DNA of 54,224 nt from Desulfomicrobium macestii. GTDB lineage: Bacteria > Desulfobacterota > Desulfovibrionia > Desulfovibrionales > Desulfomicrobiaceae. Where the stretch lies: the NCBI RefSeq assembly GCF_014873765.1, contig NZ_JADBGG010000031.1:1-54224 (forward strand), given 5' to 3'. Position numbers and translations under genes: made by a program. The notes beneath the pieces are model-generated. The model did no database searches. It was not told where the DNA came from and saw nothing but the letters and a program-made list of their open reading frames with translations. This document shows, piece after piece, positions 42,985 to 51,170 of this stretch; the stretch's first letter is position 1, and each line of letters starts with the position of its first letter.

Positions 42985-43292
42985 TCCCGGCAGGCAAGGA
43001 ACGCAGACCATACAGGATGCTTGCGGCTTTTTTTTGCGTAGCGGCGGTGCTCTTTGCTGTTTGCCTTGTTCAGGCCGCCGATGACCAGACTTTGATCACC
43101 CAGCGCTGTCTGGGCTGTCATGGTATGGAGAAAAATTGCGAAGTCACCGTGAACGATCCAGAATGGTGGAAGGAAACGGTGCTGCGCATGGTTGAATACA
43201 AGAGCGATCTGCTGAACGACGTCGAGACCGACAAGGTCGCTCTTTTCCTGGCCGATGAACGGAAGCGGTCAACGCTCTGTTCTTCGAACTGA
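42981..43292 (+). CDS. Small monoheme c-type cytochrome
   Basis: A 103-residue exported protein with one c-heme site, CLGCH, about 20 residues into the mature protein, and a WWKETVLRM helix. The signal peptide is KERRPYRMLAAFFCVAAVLF ending at VQA-ADD. The start is uncertain: GTG 42981 keeps the positively charged n-region, while ATG 43017 would lose it. The mature part is only about 65 residues and no distal Met ligand is obvious apart from the Met in LRMVEY. It precedes cytochrome c-553 by 25 bases and is likely co-transcribed. Confidence 0.75.
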   Translation: MIPAGKERRPYRMLAAFFCVAAVLFAVCLVQAADDQTLITQRCLGCHGMEKNCEVTVNDPEWWKETVLRMVEYKSDLLNDVETDKVALFLADERKRSTLCSSN

Positions 43293-43317
43293 AACTTTTG
43301 AAAACCTGGAGGATGCT

Positions 43318-43620
43318 ATGAAATACGTATTGGGATGTCTTTTGGCCGGTCATCTTTTCGCTTCGGTGGCCGTGGCTTCCGGTGATTTGGGTGCCGAACG
43401 CTATGCGAAGATGTGCAAGAGCTGTCATGGGGCCGATGGGTCTAATGCGGCCATGAGTCGCGCCCTCAAGGGGTTGCCGGCCGAGGAAGTGAAGGCGGCC
43501 CTGATCGGCTACAAAGAGCAGACCTATGGTGGAAAGAAGAAAGGCATGATGGAACGCGTGGTCAAATCCCTCACCGATGAGGATATCGAGGTGCTGGCCA
43601 CACATATCGGCACTTTTTAA
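43318..43620 (+). CDS. Cytochrome c-553, class I
   Basis: A 100-residue periplasmic monoheme cytochrome. The signal peptide is 1-21 (ending VAVAS), then GDLGAERYAKMCKSCHGADG with heme ligands C-x2-C-H, and the sixth ligand is probably Met in KKKGMMERVVKSL. This matches Desulfovibrio c-553, known as an electron donor to the cc(b/o)o3 oxidase and an acceptor from formate dehydrogenase. Both kinds of enzyme are encoded in this window. ATG 43318 follows GGAGG. Confidence 0.93.
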   Translation: MKYVLGCLLAGHLFASVAVASGDLGAERYAKMCKSCHGADGSNAAMSRALKGLPAEEVKAALIGYKEQTYGGKKKGMMERVVKSLTDEDIEVLATHIGTF

Positions 43621-43722
43621 GGGTTGGACCGGATCAACCGGCCTTAAGTCCTTTTCTCGCGAAACGGTGGCCGGTGCCTTTTTACGGCGAGCATTCAAGC
43701 AATCCTGAACCCAGAAACCAAC

Positions 43723-43747
43723 GAGCCCTTCCTGTCTGGGAGGGCTC
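43723..43747 (+). terminator. Hairpin between c-553 and SCO genes
   Basis: GAGCCCTTCC (43723-43732) pairs with GGGAGGGCTC (43738-43747) with one G-T pair. It is followed by TCTCATGAGG and not a T-run, so it may be a processing or attenuation hairpin in the leader of the oxidase genes. Confidence 0.4.
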
Positions 43748-43762
43748 TCTCATGAGGCCCGG

Positions 43763-44830
43763 ATGCGATCAGCTCTTCTTCTTTTTCTTTTGTTGGTCTG
43801 GCCGACGCAGGCGATTTCGCAGAGCGCCCTGCACCAGGCGCATGATGCAGCGGCCGCAGTCACAGCCCATGACCGCTCCACGACGGAGCAGGCCCAAGAG
43901 GCGCTGCATGCCGGTCACGGTGATGCCGCGCCCATGCCAATGGAGCCTTTGGCCCAGGACCCCGCCACGGACGATGGTCCCGCGCAGTCCACGCATTCGG
44001 GCCACGCGCAGCCCGAGGCAATGCCTGCCGATCATTCCGGGCACGGGACCATGGCCCCTCCGGTCGGGAACGTTACTCCCGCGTCCGCACCCGAACCCGA
44101 GCACGTCCATCCCGCACCCGTGGCCGAAGCCTCGATCGGCGTGACGGAGAAGCTCGGAGAATTCATTGCCGCCGAGACCCGATTCTTCGACGAAGACGGC
44201 AAGGCCGTGACCATGGGCGAGATCGTGGACAAGCCGACCATCGTCGTGCCCATCTATTTTTCCTGCCCCAATGTCTGCGCCATCATCCAGAGTTCCCTGA
44301 CGGCGGTACTGCCGGACGTGAAGCTTGAGCCCGGCGTCGATTTTCAGGTGGTCAGCGTCAGCTTCGACGACACGGACACGCCGGAACTGGCCACCCGCCA
44401 GAAGCGCAACTACATGGCGGCCATGGACTTCAAGTATCCGGAAAACGGCTGGCGGTTTCTGACCGGCAAAGAGACCGACATCCGCATGCTCATGGATTCC
44501 CTGGGGTTCGGCTTCAGGCGCGAGGGCAAGGATTTTCTGCATCCGGTGGTCATCATGGCCGTCTCGCCCAAGGGCAAGATCGTGCGCTATCTCTACGGCA
44601 CGAAGCCCCTGGCCTTCGATCTGACCATGGCCGCCACCGAGGCGGGCAGGGAGCAGATCGGCCTGTCCGTCAAGCGCGTGCTGGCCTACTGCTTTTCCTA
44701 TGACCCCGAAGGCAAGCGCTACGCGTTCAATTTCATGAAGATAACAGGCACGGGCATCCTTTTGATCCTGGTCGTATTGCTCGTCTCGCTCATGCTTGCA
44801 GGCCGCAAGAAGCGCACTCCCCGAAATTAA
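43763..44830 (+). CDS. SCO1/SenC copper chaperone with His/Met-rich region
   Basis: A 355-residue protein for assembly of the CuA site of cytochrome oxidase. After a signal peptide (residues 1-19) comes a 100-residue insert rich in His and Met (residues about 24-125; HAGHGDAAPMPM, HSGHAQPEAM, DHSGHGTM), likely to bind copper. The thioredoxin-fold SCO domain is at about 126-300, with copper ligands C168 and C172 in SCPNVC and the distal His in DFLHPVVIM. A C-terminal transmembrane helix follows (GTGILLILVVLLVSLML). Most SCO proteins lack the His-rich insert and have an N-terminal anchor. It heads the oxidase operon. Confidence 0.93.
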   Translation: MRSALLLFLLLVWPTQAISQSALHQAHDAAAAVTAHDRSTTEQAQEALHAGHGDAAPMPMEPLAQDPATDDGPAQSTHSGHAQPEAMPADHSGHGTMAPPVGNVTPASAPEPEHVHPAPVAEASIGVTEKLGEFIAAETRFFDEDGKAVTMGEIVDKPTIVVPIYFSCPNVCAIIQSSLTAVLPDVKLEPGVDFQVVSVSFDDTDTPELATRQKRNYMAAMDFKYPENGWRFLTGKETDIRMLMDSLGFGFRREGKDFLHPVVIMAVSPKGKIVRYLYGTKPLAFDLTMAATEAGREQIGLSVKRVLAYCFSYDPEGKRYAFNFMKITGTGILLILVVLLVSLMLAGRKKRTPRN

Positions 44831-44853
44831 GCACGTAAAAGAGGTTTTCACGC

Positions 44854-46473
44854 ATGCATTCTCCCGGTGAAACCGTGCCCTTTCTGGACCCCTATCCGGG
44901 CCGAAGCGGCATCCTGTCCTGGATCTTCTCCACGGATCACAAGCGCATAGGCATGCTCTATCTGTGGTGCATACTGACCATGTTCGCGGTCGGAGTGGTG
45001 CTTGGCGTGCTCATGCGCCTGGAACTCATCGCGCCGGGGCGGGACATCATGGACGCCCAGACCTACAACGCCATGTTCACCCTGCACGGCGTGGTCATGA
45101 TCTTTCTCTTCGTCATCCCCGGCATTCCGGCCGCTTTCGGCAACATTCTGCTCCCTTTGCAGATCGGGGCCGAGGACGTGTCCTTTCCGCGCCTGAACAT
45201 CTTTTCGTGGTGGCTGTACCTGACCGGAGCCTGTCTGGCCGTGACCAGCCTCTTCACCGGCGGCGGCCCTCCGGACACGGGCTGGACCTTTTACGTGCCC
45301 TTCAGCGAGCGGACCACGACCAACGTCTCCCTGGCCGTGGTCGCGGTCTTCATTCTCGGCTTTTCGTCCATCCTGACCGGGCTCAACTTCATCACCACCA
45401 TCCACCGTCTGCGCGCTCCCCAGATGAGTTGGGGCAAGCTCCCGCTTTTCACCTGGTCGCTCTACGCCACGGCCTGGATTCAGCTGCTGGCCACGCCGGT
45501 GCTGGGCATCACCGTGGCCCTGGTCTTCATCGAGAGGTGGCTCGGCATCGGGCTCTTCGATCCCTCCAAGGGCGGGGACCCGCTCCTGTATCAGCATCTG
45601 TTCTGGATCTATTCGCATCCGGCCGTGTACATCATGATCGTTCCGGCCATGGGCGTGGTCTCCGAGATCATTCCCGCCTTCGCGCGCAAGTCCATCTTCG
45701 GGTACAAGGCCATCGCCATATCGAGTCTGGCCATCGCCTTCGCCGGTTCGCTGGTCTGGGCGCATCACATGTTCACCAGCGGCATGAGCGACACAGCGGT
45801 CATGGTCTTTTCCTTCCTGACCTTCGTGGTGGCCATCCCCTCGGCCATCAAGGTCTTCAACTGGGTGGCCACCCTGTACAAGGGCTCCATCTATCTGGAG
45901 CCGCCGCTCATGTTCGCGCTCGGCTTCATCTTCCTCTTCTCGGCCGGAGGATTGACCGGGCTGGTGCTTGGTTCGGCGGGCACGGACATCCATGTCCACG
46001 ATACCTATTTCGTGGTTGCCCATTTTCATTATGTCATCTTCGGAGGCACGGGATTCGGGCTCTTCGCGGCCATGCTCTTCTGGTTTCCGAAGTTCTTCGG
46101 GCGCATGTACGATCGCCGCATGGCCAACGTGAGCTGGTACCTGCTCATCGGCGGATTCAACATGCTCTATTTTCCAATGTTCGTGATCGGCCTGCAGGGC
46201 ATGCCGCGTCGTTATTACGACTATCTGCCCATGTACCAGACCGGACAGATGGTCTCGACCATCGGATCCTGGGTGCTTGTCGCGGGGCTCATCGTCCTGT
46301 TTTACAGTCTTTCCAAGTGTTTTTACGGGCCGCGCACCGTGGGCAACAATCCCTGGGGGGCGGCGACCCTGGAATGGACCCTGCCGAGCCCGCCGCCGCA
46401 CCTGACCTTCCTTGATCCGCCGGACGTGCCGCGCGGCCCCTATTCCTACGAGGGGGTGAATCGCGATGAGTGA
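44854..46473 (+). CDS. ctaD: Cytochrome c oxidase subunit I, A2-type
   Basis: A 539-residue, 12-helix catalytic subunit of a heme-copper oxidase. Ligands visible are the heme a His in LHGVVMIFLF, CuB and cross-linked Tyr in IYSHPAVYIMIVPAMG, CuB pair in WAHHMFTSGM, and heme a3/a His in HDTYFVVAHFHYV. The YSHPAVY motif in place of GHPEVY marks the A2 subfamily, where a Tyr-Ser pair replaces the Glu of the proton channel. Known homologues in Desulfovibrio are cc(b/o)o3 oxygen reductases used for oxygen defence or limited respiration. Its end overlaps subunit III. Confidence 0.96.
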   Translation: MHSPGETVPFLDPYPGRSGILSWIFSTDHKRIGMLYLWCILTMFAVGVVLGVLMRLELIAPGRDIMDAQTYNAMFTLHGVVMIFLFVIPGIPAAFGNILLPLQIGAEDVSFPRLNIFSWWLYLTGACLAVTSLFTGGGPPDTGWTFYVPFSERTTTNVSLAVVAVFILGFSSILTGLNFITTIHRLRAPQMSWGKLPLFTWSLYATAWIQLLATPVLGITVALVFIERWLGIGLFDPSKGGDPLLYQHLFWIYSHPAVYIMIVPAMGVVSEIIPAFARKSIFGYKAIAISSLAIAFAGSLVWAHHMFTSGMSDTAVMVFSFLTFVVAIPSAIKVFNWVATLYKGSIYLEPPLMFALGFIFLFSAGGLTGLVLGSAGTDIHVHDTYFVVAHFHYVIFGGTGFGLFAAMLFWFPKFFGRMYDRRMANVSWYLLIGGFNMLYFPMFVIGLQGMPRRYYDYLPMYQTGQMVSTIGSWVLVAGLIVLFYSLSKCFYGPRTVGNNPWGAATLEWTLPSPPPHLTFLDPPDVPRGPYSYEGVNRDE

Positions 46474-47065
46474 GGCACACAAGGATTACGCCGGCGACAA
46501 GTTCGGGATGTGGCTGTTCCTGTTCACCGAGATCCTGCTCTTCGGCGGCTTCTTTCTGCTCTATTCGGTCTACCTGCACCGTTATCCGGTGGAGTTTCAT
46601 GAAGGCGGGCTGCAACTGAGCCGCGTGTTCGGCACCCTCAACACGGTCGTGCTCATCACCTCCAGCCTGACCGTGGCTCTGGCCATTTCCGCCCTGCAGC
46701 AGGGCAGGAAGGCGCTCTGCCTGTGGCTCCTGAGCGCGACCATCGCCCTGGCCGGGGTCTTCATGGTCAACAAGTTCTTCGAATGGTCGGCCAAGATCGG
46801 ACATGGCATCTATCCCGGCTCGCCGGAGATGGCGGCCGGTTCCGGCGGGGCGAACATCTTCTTCGGCCTTTACTACCTCATGACCGGAGCCCATGGCCTG
46901 CATGTGGTCATCGGTGCCGCTATCCTCGGCTTCTGTATGCTGCGCATATGGCAGGGCAGGGTCACGGCCGACAATTTCGGGCTGCTTGAGAACGGCGGCC
47001 TGTACTGGCATCTGGTCGACCTGGTCTGGATTTTCCTTTTTCCACTTTTTTACCTGATCAGCTGA
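46466..47065 (+). CDS. ctaE: Cytochrome c oxidase subunit III
   Basis: A 199-residue membrane protein with five predicted helices, typical of the short subunit III of caa3/bo3 oxidases. Motifs: FGMWLFLFTEILLFGGFF, FYYLMTGAHGLHVVIG and YWHLVDLVWIFLFPLFYL. It stabilises subunit I and does not bind metals. The gene overlaps ctaD by eight bases. Confidence 0.94.
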   Translation: MSEAHKDYAGDKFGMWLFLFTEILLFGGFFLLYSVYLHRYPVEFHEGGLQLSRVFGTLNTVVLITSSLTVALAISALQQGRKALCLWLLSATIALAGVFMVNKFFEWSAKIGHGIYPGSPEMAAGSGGANIFFGLYYLMTGAHGLHVVIGAAILGFCMLRIWQGRVTADNFGLLENGGLYWHLVDLVWIFLFPLFYLIS

Positions 47066-47066
47066 C

Positions 47067-47363
47067 ATGACTACACAAAAACACATTCTGCCCTTTGCCC
47101 TGCTGACCAGGATCTGGCTGGCCCTCATGGCCCTGACCGGGGTCACGGTGGGCGTCGCGAGCTTCGATTTCGGATATCTGAACGTGCTGGCGGCCATGAC
47201 CGTGGCCTCGACGAAAGCCCTCCTGGTGATCTTTTTCTTCATGCATCTCAAATACGAGAACCGCACGCTCGGGGCCTTCTTGCTGCTGGTCTTCGTCATT
47301 CTGGCCATCTTCATCGGCTTCACCTTCTTCGACGTGGCGATGCGGCCGGAGGCAGGCTCATGA
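47067..47363 (+). CDS. ctaF: Cytochrome c oxidase subunit IV
   Basis: A 98-residue protein with three hydrophobic helices (WLALMALTGVTVGVASF, VLAAMTVASTKALLVIFFFM, AFLLLVFVILAIFIGFTFF). STKALLVIFFFMHLK is the usual subunit IV signature. It starts one base after ctaE and overlaps ctaC by four bases. Confidence 0.9.
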   Translation: MTTQKHILPFALLTRIWLALMALTGVTVGVASFDFGYLNVLAAMTVASTKALLVIFFFMHLKYENRTLGAFLLLVFVILAIFIGFTFFDVAMRPEAGS

Positions 47364-48559
47364 TCCCGCCCATCACCAAGGTCGCGGCCCAGGTCGATCA
47401 GGTCTTCCTGCTTATTTTCGGAGTATCGACCGTCATATTGATTGCCATCACGGCGCTCATGGTCTGGTTCGTCATCCGCTACCACCACTCCCGTCATCCC
47501 AAGGCGGCGGACATTCGCGGCAACCTCCTGGCGGAGGTCATCTGGACGGTCATCCCGAGCATTCTGGTCATGGGCATGTTCTACTACGGCTGGGCCAGTT
47601 TCAAGGCGCTGCGTTCCGTTCCCGCCGACGCCATGCGCGTGCAGGTCACGGCGCGCATGTGGTCCTGGGTGTTCGAGTACGAGAACGGCAAGCGCGCCAG
47701 CACCCTCTATGTGCCCCTGGACCGGGCCGTGCGCCTGGACATGACCTCCGTGGACGTCATCCACAGCTTCTTCGTGCCCGCTTTTCGCATCAAGATGGAC
47801 ACCGTACCCGGCATGCAGACCCATGCCTGGTTCCAGGCCCAGCGCGGGGGCAGCTACGACATCCTGTGCGCCGAATACTGCGGTCTCAGGCACGCCAATA
47901 TGCTTTCCACCGTCGAGGTCATGGACCCTGACGATTTCAGGACCTGGTACGAAAGTACGGCCGCAGGGGACGAGGCCGCCATCGGGCTTCTGGAGTCGTA
48001 CGGTTGCACTGCCTGCCACTCCCTGGACGGGTCGGAGGAAATGGGGCCGACGCTTCTGAACATCTACGGGGCGCAGCGGCGGGTCATCGACGCAAACGGC
48101 ACGCGGGAGGCCTTCGTGGACGAGGCCTACCTGCGCCGCGCCATCATCGAGCCGGACGCGGAGCTGGTGGAGGGCTTCGAGGGAATGCCTTCCTACAAGG
48201 AGGAGATGCCGGACCAGGATCTGGATGCCATCATTAAATATCTGACGGGCGGAGCGAAGCGCGATCTTGATCGAGGAAGACAGCTGATGGAGGCCGAAGG
48301 GTGCCTCAGCTGCCATTCCACGGACGGTTCGGAGATAGCCGGGCCGACGCTCAAGAACATCGTCGGGCGCGAGGTCGAATTGGCAGACGGTTCGCGGACG
48401 GCGGCCGATGATGAGTATCTGATCGAAGCCATCATTGATCCGGAGAAATTCATTGTCGTCGGGTACGATCCCATCATGCCGTCCTACGAACACCTGACCG
48501 AAGACGAGCTGCAGGCCATGGTCGACTACATGCACGCCTTGAGCGAGAACAATGATTAG
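47360..48559 (+). CDS. ctaC: Cytochrome c oxidase subunit II with two c-type hemes
   Basis: A 399-residue subunit with two N-terminal helices (about 13-40 and 60-80), a cupredoxin domain with the CuA site CAEYCGLRHANM (about 169-180), then two cytochrome c domains with C216-TAC-H220 and C315-LSC-H319. CuA accepts electrons from cytochrome c; the two extra hemes make an internal wire, as in D. vulgaris cc(b/o)o3 oxidase. The two heme domains resemble each other (CTACHSLDGSEEMGPTL and CLSCHSTDGSEIAGPTL), so they arose by duplication. No lipobox is evident. It overlaps ctaB by eight bases. Confidence 0.95.
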   Translation: MIPPITKVAAQVDQVFLLIFGVSTVILIAITALMVWFVIRYHHSRHPKAADIRGNLLAEVIWTVIPSILVMGMFYYGWASFKALRSVPADAMRVQVTARMWSWVFEYENGKRASTLYVPLDRAVRLDMTSVDVIHSFFVPAFRIKMDTVPGMQTHAWFQAQRGGSYDILCAEYCGLRHANMLSTVEVMDPDDFRTWYESTAAGDEAAIGLLESYGCTACHSLDGSEEMGPTLLNIYGAQRRVIDANGTREAFVDEAYLRRAIIEPDAELVEGFEGMPSYKEEMPDQDLDAIIKYLTGGAKRDLDRGRQLMEAEGCLSCHSTDGSEIAGPTLKNIVGREVELADGSRTAADDEYLIEAIIDPEKFIVVGYDPIMPSYEHLTEDELQAMVDYMHALSENND

Positions 48560-49380
48560 GGACATTCCCTCGCTGACACGGCCCGGCATCTCCCTGGCTG
48601 TCGGGCTGTCGGCCCTGGCCGGATATGTCATGGCCGCCGGCGCGCTGTCCGGCGGCGGGGCGCTTTTTGCCGGGACGTTCGCCCTGAGCGCGGCGGTTTC
48701 GGTTCTGAATCAGATCCAGGAGCGAGGCCGCGATGCACGCATGGAACGGACCAGGAACCGTCCGCTGGCAAGCGGAAGAATGAGCGTAGTGCAGGGTTGC
48801 CTGATATTTGCATTACTGCTTGCGCTGTCGGCCACGCTGCTTTGGTCGCTTCTTTCCTGGCGTGCCCTACCTGTCCTGCTGGTGGTTCTTGGCCTGTACA
48901 ATGGCCTCTACACCCTGATGAAGCCCGTCACGGGCTGGGCCATGATCCCCGGTGCGGCCTGCGGCGCGCTGCCTTTCTGGATCGGCTGGGTGGCCGGGGG
49001 GGGGCGGCCTGTCCTACATCGAACCGGCCTATTTCTTCGTTTTTTATTTCGTTTGGCAGATGCCTCATTTCTGGATGCTGGCCGAAGCCAATGCCGATGA
49101 CTACGCGGCCGCCGGATTTCCGGTCCCGGCCAACAGTTTTTCCGGTTTCTCCCGTCAGGCCATCCCCAGAATATGGGCTCTGGCCCTGGCCATGATCGGC
49201 GGCATGGCTCCGCTTTTTGGCCTCGCGACAGGTCCTGGTCAGGCCTATGCACTGGCCACGGTCTGTCCTGCCTACGCCCTTCTGGCGATTTTCGCTCGGG
49301 CCCGGGTGCTGCGCTTGGCATCGGATGGTTTTCTGGCGGGGGTGGTGCTCATGATTGTGGCGGAACGGCTGACCACGTGA
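48552..49380 (+). pseudogene. ctaB: Heme O synthase (CtaB), frameshifted in a G9 run
   Basis: A UbiA-family protoheme farnesyltransferase that makes heme O for the oxidase. The frame from 48552 is good to about residue 151 (SVLNQIQERGRDARMERTRN, MIPGAACGALPFWIGWVAG), then a run of nine G at 48996-49004 puts the rest in another frame (LSYIEPAYFF, WQMPHFWMLA, NADDYAAAGFPV) to 49380. Eight G would restore a 275-residue protein of normal length. The first Asp of the DxxxD motif is Glu here. The break may be a sequencing error, slippage-based phase variation or a true mutation; the good conservation after it argues against old decay. Confidence 0.85.
48996..49004 (+). repeat. G9 homopolymer at the ctaB frame break
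   Basis: Nine consecutive G inside the ctaB coding region. The upstream frame reads GGG GGG GGG and then leaves the conserved frame; removal of one G rejoins it. Runs of this length are prone to replication slippage and to read errors. Confidence 0.85.
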
Positions 49381-49593
49381 TAACGCATGCAGGACGTGGA
49401 CTTGTTCAGCTGTACGATCTTCAAGAGGATGGCGACTTCTCGCAGTGACGTCTTCATTGAGCGCATTCTTCAGCCAAGGAGGATCTTTTTATTCCTGTCT
49501 TCATGCCCGCACGCATGCGGCAGCATGTTGGATCTTGTATAAATATGGCCTGACGGCGATTTTTCCTTAATTTTGAAAAGACGGGGTATGATC

Positions 49594-50052
49594 ATGAAAA
49601 AGTTGTGTGCATTATTACAGATTTTTTGTTTTGTAGGCGTGTTCTCTGTGGCCCTGGCGAGTCCCTTTGACGTGAATACCACTGTCGTTGCGACCTCTTC
49701 ATCAAACCCAGGTGCGATTGAAGCCGTGGGTACTGTTACTCAATGGATCAAAGGCAAGGAAGTCCCGCTTTCACTTGCAACCGTTCTGATTGGAACAAAT
49801 CTTTCCCTCAAGGCTCAAGGAAGCACCGACGTTGTTTCCAATGCCAAAGGAATCGTGGCTGAAGTCACGACCAACAAGGCCGGTGTTTTTTCCGCGAAGA
49901 TTCCCGCAGGCACCTATTCCGTTATTCTGTGGAAAAAAGGCTACGTGCCTGCCACCTATTCGATGAAGGTTCCGGGCACTTTCAAGGGGACCATCTCGGT
50001 TGACAATCAGGTTGGAGCCACTGGCCGGCACGTGAATCTTTTGAAGAAATGA
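49594..50052 (+). CDS. Small secreted protein with carboxypeptidase-regulatory-like fold
   Basis: A 152-residue exported protein. The signal peptide is MKKLCALLQIFCFVGVFSVA with cleavage near ALA-SPF. The mature part has a beta-sandwich-like pattern seen in CarboxypepD_reg/Ig-like domains: SLATVLIGTN, NKAGVFSAKIPAGTYSVI and KKGYVPATYSMKV. No catalytic site is visible. The function is unknown; these domains mediate binding or structure in envelope proteins. ATG 49594 has GGGG seven bases upstream; ATG 49588 is also possible. It stands alone, with 213 bases of unremarkable sequence before it. Confidence 0.7.
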   Translation: MKKLCALLQIFCFVGVFSVALASPFDVNTTVVATSSSNPGAIEAVGTVTQWIKGKEVPLSLATVLIGTNLSLKAQGSTDVVSNAKGIVAEVTTNKAGVFSAKIPAGTYSVILWKKGYVPATYSMKVPGTFKGTISVDNQVGATGRHVNLLKK

Positions 50053-50111
50053 AGCCGCGTCCCGGCAACAGGTGATGTGTTTTTTTTTGACATTCGCGGC
50101 CGGGACGGGAA

Positions 50112-50219
50112 TCAGGTGGATTTGATTTTAGCTTTGGGCATGTTGCGCTGCCCGGGATATTTGATTTCGCGGCAGCGCAAGACCTCAAGAATCGCGTTCG
50201 TGTCGCTCGGTTCGGACAT
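50112..50219 (-). CDS. Possible 35-residue small protein
   Basis: A short frame starting MSEPSDTNAILEVLRCREIK and ending AKIKST. GGAG lies five bases before ATG 50219, and codon use looks typical of the genome (many C/G third positions). No family is recognised. It lies downstream of the universal stress gene on the same strand, after a strong hairpin. It may be real or a relic of a longer gene. Confidence 0.35.
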   Translation of the reverse strand: MSEPSDTNAILEVLRCREIKYPGQRNMPKAKIKST

Positions 50220-50266
50220 GAGTACTCCGGTCATGATCGATGCGCCGTCCCTGGCAGGTCTGAAAC

Positions 50267-50304
50267 GAGAGAAGCCACGCAGGTTTTCCTGCGTGGCTTC
50301 TCTT
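50267..50304. terminator. Strong hairpin after universal stress gene
   Basis: Arms 50269-50283 and 50288-50302 (core GAAGCCACGCAGG) form 15 perfect pairs around TTTT, extendable by two pairs. Neither side has a long T-run, so it could be an RNA-stabilising or weakly terminating structure for the minus-strand gene. Confidence 0.6.
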
Positions 50305-50321
50305 GCGCTTGAGTCCTGTAA

Positions 50322-50837
50322 TCAGCAGGCGTGCTGCAAATTGGCGGCGGGAGCGAAACGCCACTTGTGCAGGCACGAACTGCCGCAGGAGTTGGAGCAT
50401 TCGCATTCCTCGCCGACCACGACCACTGGCACGGAGCTTTGCTTGCTGACCGTGTCCGTCAGGGATCCGAGAATCTTGCGCGCCGAGGCATTGCCCTTGG
50501 TGCCCATGATGATCATGTCGCAGTCGTGCTCGCTTGCAGCCTTGATGATGGCGTCGGCTGTCGCGCCCTGTTCGACCACGATTTCAAACTCGACCCCGGC
50601 TTCTCTGCAACCATCCACGAAGATGGCGAAAATCTTGCCCATTTCTTCCAGATTCCTGCGGATGATTTGCTCGCGTCCATCGGGGCTGATGCGTCCGCTG
50701 ATTAGGCCGTGGGCGTGGAAAAGGACAACTTTCGCCCCGCACTGTTTGGCCAGCGCGATGGCATAGCGTTTGGCACGACGGCCGGCTTCGCTGTTGTTCA
50801 CCGGAACCAGAAAAGTTTTGAAACCAGGCAATTTCAT
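50322..50837 (-). CDS. Universal stress protein (UspA family)
   Basis: A 171-residue UspA-fold protein: KTFLVPVNNSEAGRRAKRYA at the start, VVEQGATADAIIKAASEHDC in the middle and DMIIMGTKG..GSLTDTVSKQSSVPVVVV near the end. The last motif is the G-2x-G-9x-G(S/T)-type ATP-binding loop, here GTKGNASARKILGSLTD. The C-terminal extension is cysteine-rich (GEECECSNSCGSSCLHKW), which is unusual and may bind metal or sense redox state. The ribosome site is GGGAGGAA. An inverted repeat lies just upstream. Confidence 0.9.
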   Translation of the reverse strand: MKLPGFKTFLVPVNNSEAGRRAKRYAIALAKQCGAKVVLFHAHGLISGRISPDGREQIIRRNLEEMGKIFAIFVDGCREAGVEFEIVVEQGATADAIIKAASEHDCDMIIMGTKGNASARKILGSLTDTVSKQSSVPVVVVGEECECSNSCGSSCLHKWRFAPAANLQHAC

Positions 50838-51170
50838 ATGAAGTTCCTCCCGAGGAAAGATTGAATTGGTTAATCAACCAATTTGTGCCATGGTTCACAA
50901 GGGAGCGTCAAGAAAATTTTCATGCGGATTGAAAAATTCCTGCAAGCGCGGATGGTTGAAGAGTCGCAATGAGTTTATGACAACTTGGGTAGCGCTTTAG
51001 AAACGGGTAGGGCGTTTGCTGGGAATTCAAAAGTTTTAAGTGTGACGATTTTTTTTCGGATATGCCGAACATGGCGCAAATTGCTTCAAGTGCGCTTGCC
51101 ATTGGCACGCGATGGGCCTAAAAAAGGAACGTTTTACAATCAACCGATATTTCATTCTTGGAGGTCTATC
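50838..51170. other. Divergent intergenic region
   Basis: No gene recognised in about 330 bases. Next to the stress-protein start is an inverted repeat, listed separately. The rest is moderately AT-rich and must contain the CGGC gene promoter; no clear -35/-10 pair stands out. Confidence 0.4.
50864..50883. promoter_or_regulatory. Inverted repeat AATTGGTT-N4-AACCAATT
   Basis: Eight-base perfect arms around AATC, about 27 bases upstream of the universal stress protein start codon. It is placed like an operator or an activator site. It does not fit the FNR/HcpR consensus. Confidence 0.45.

Noticed and set aside
44848-46482. Minus-strand open frame of 544 codons opposite ctaD
   Set aside because: Glu/Gly/His/Arg-rich shadow translation of a membrane protein gene; no support.
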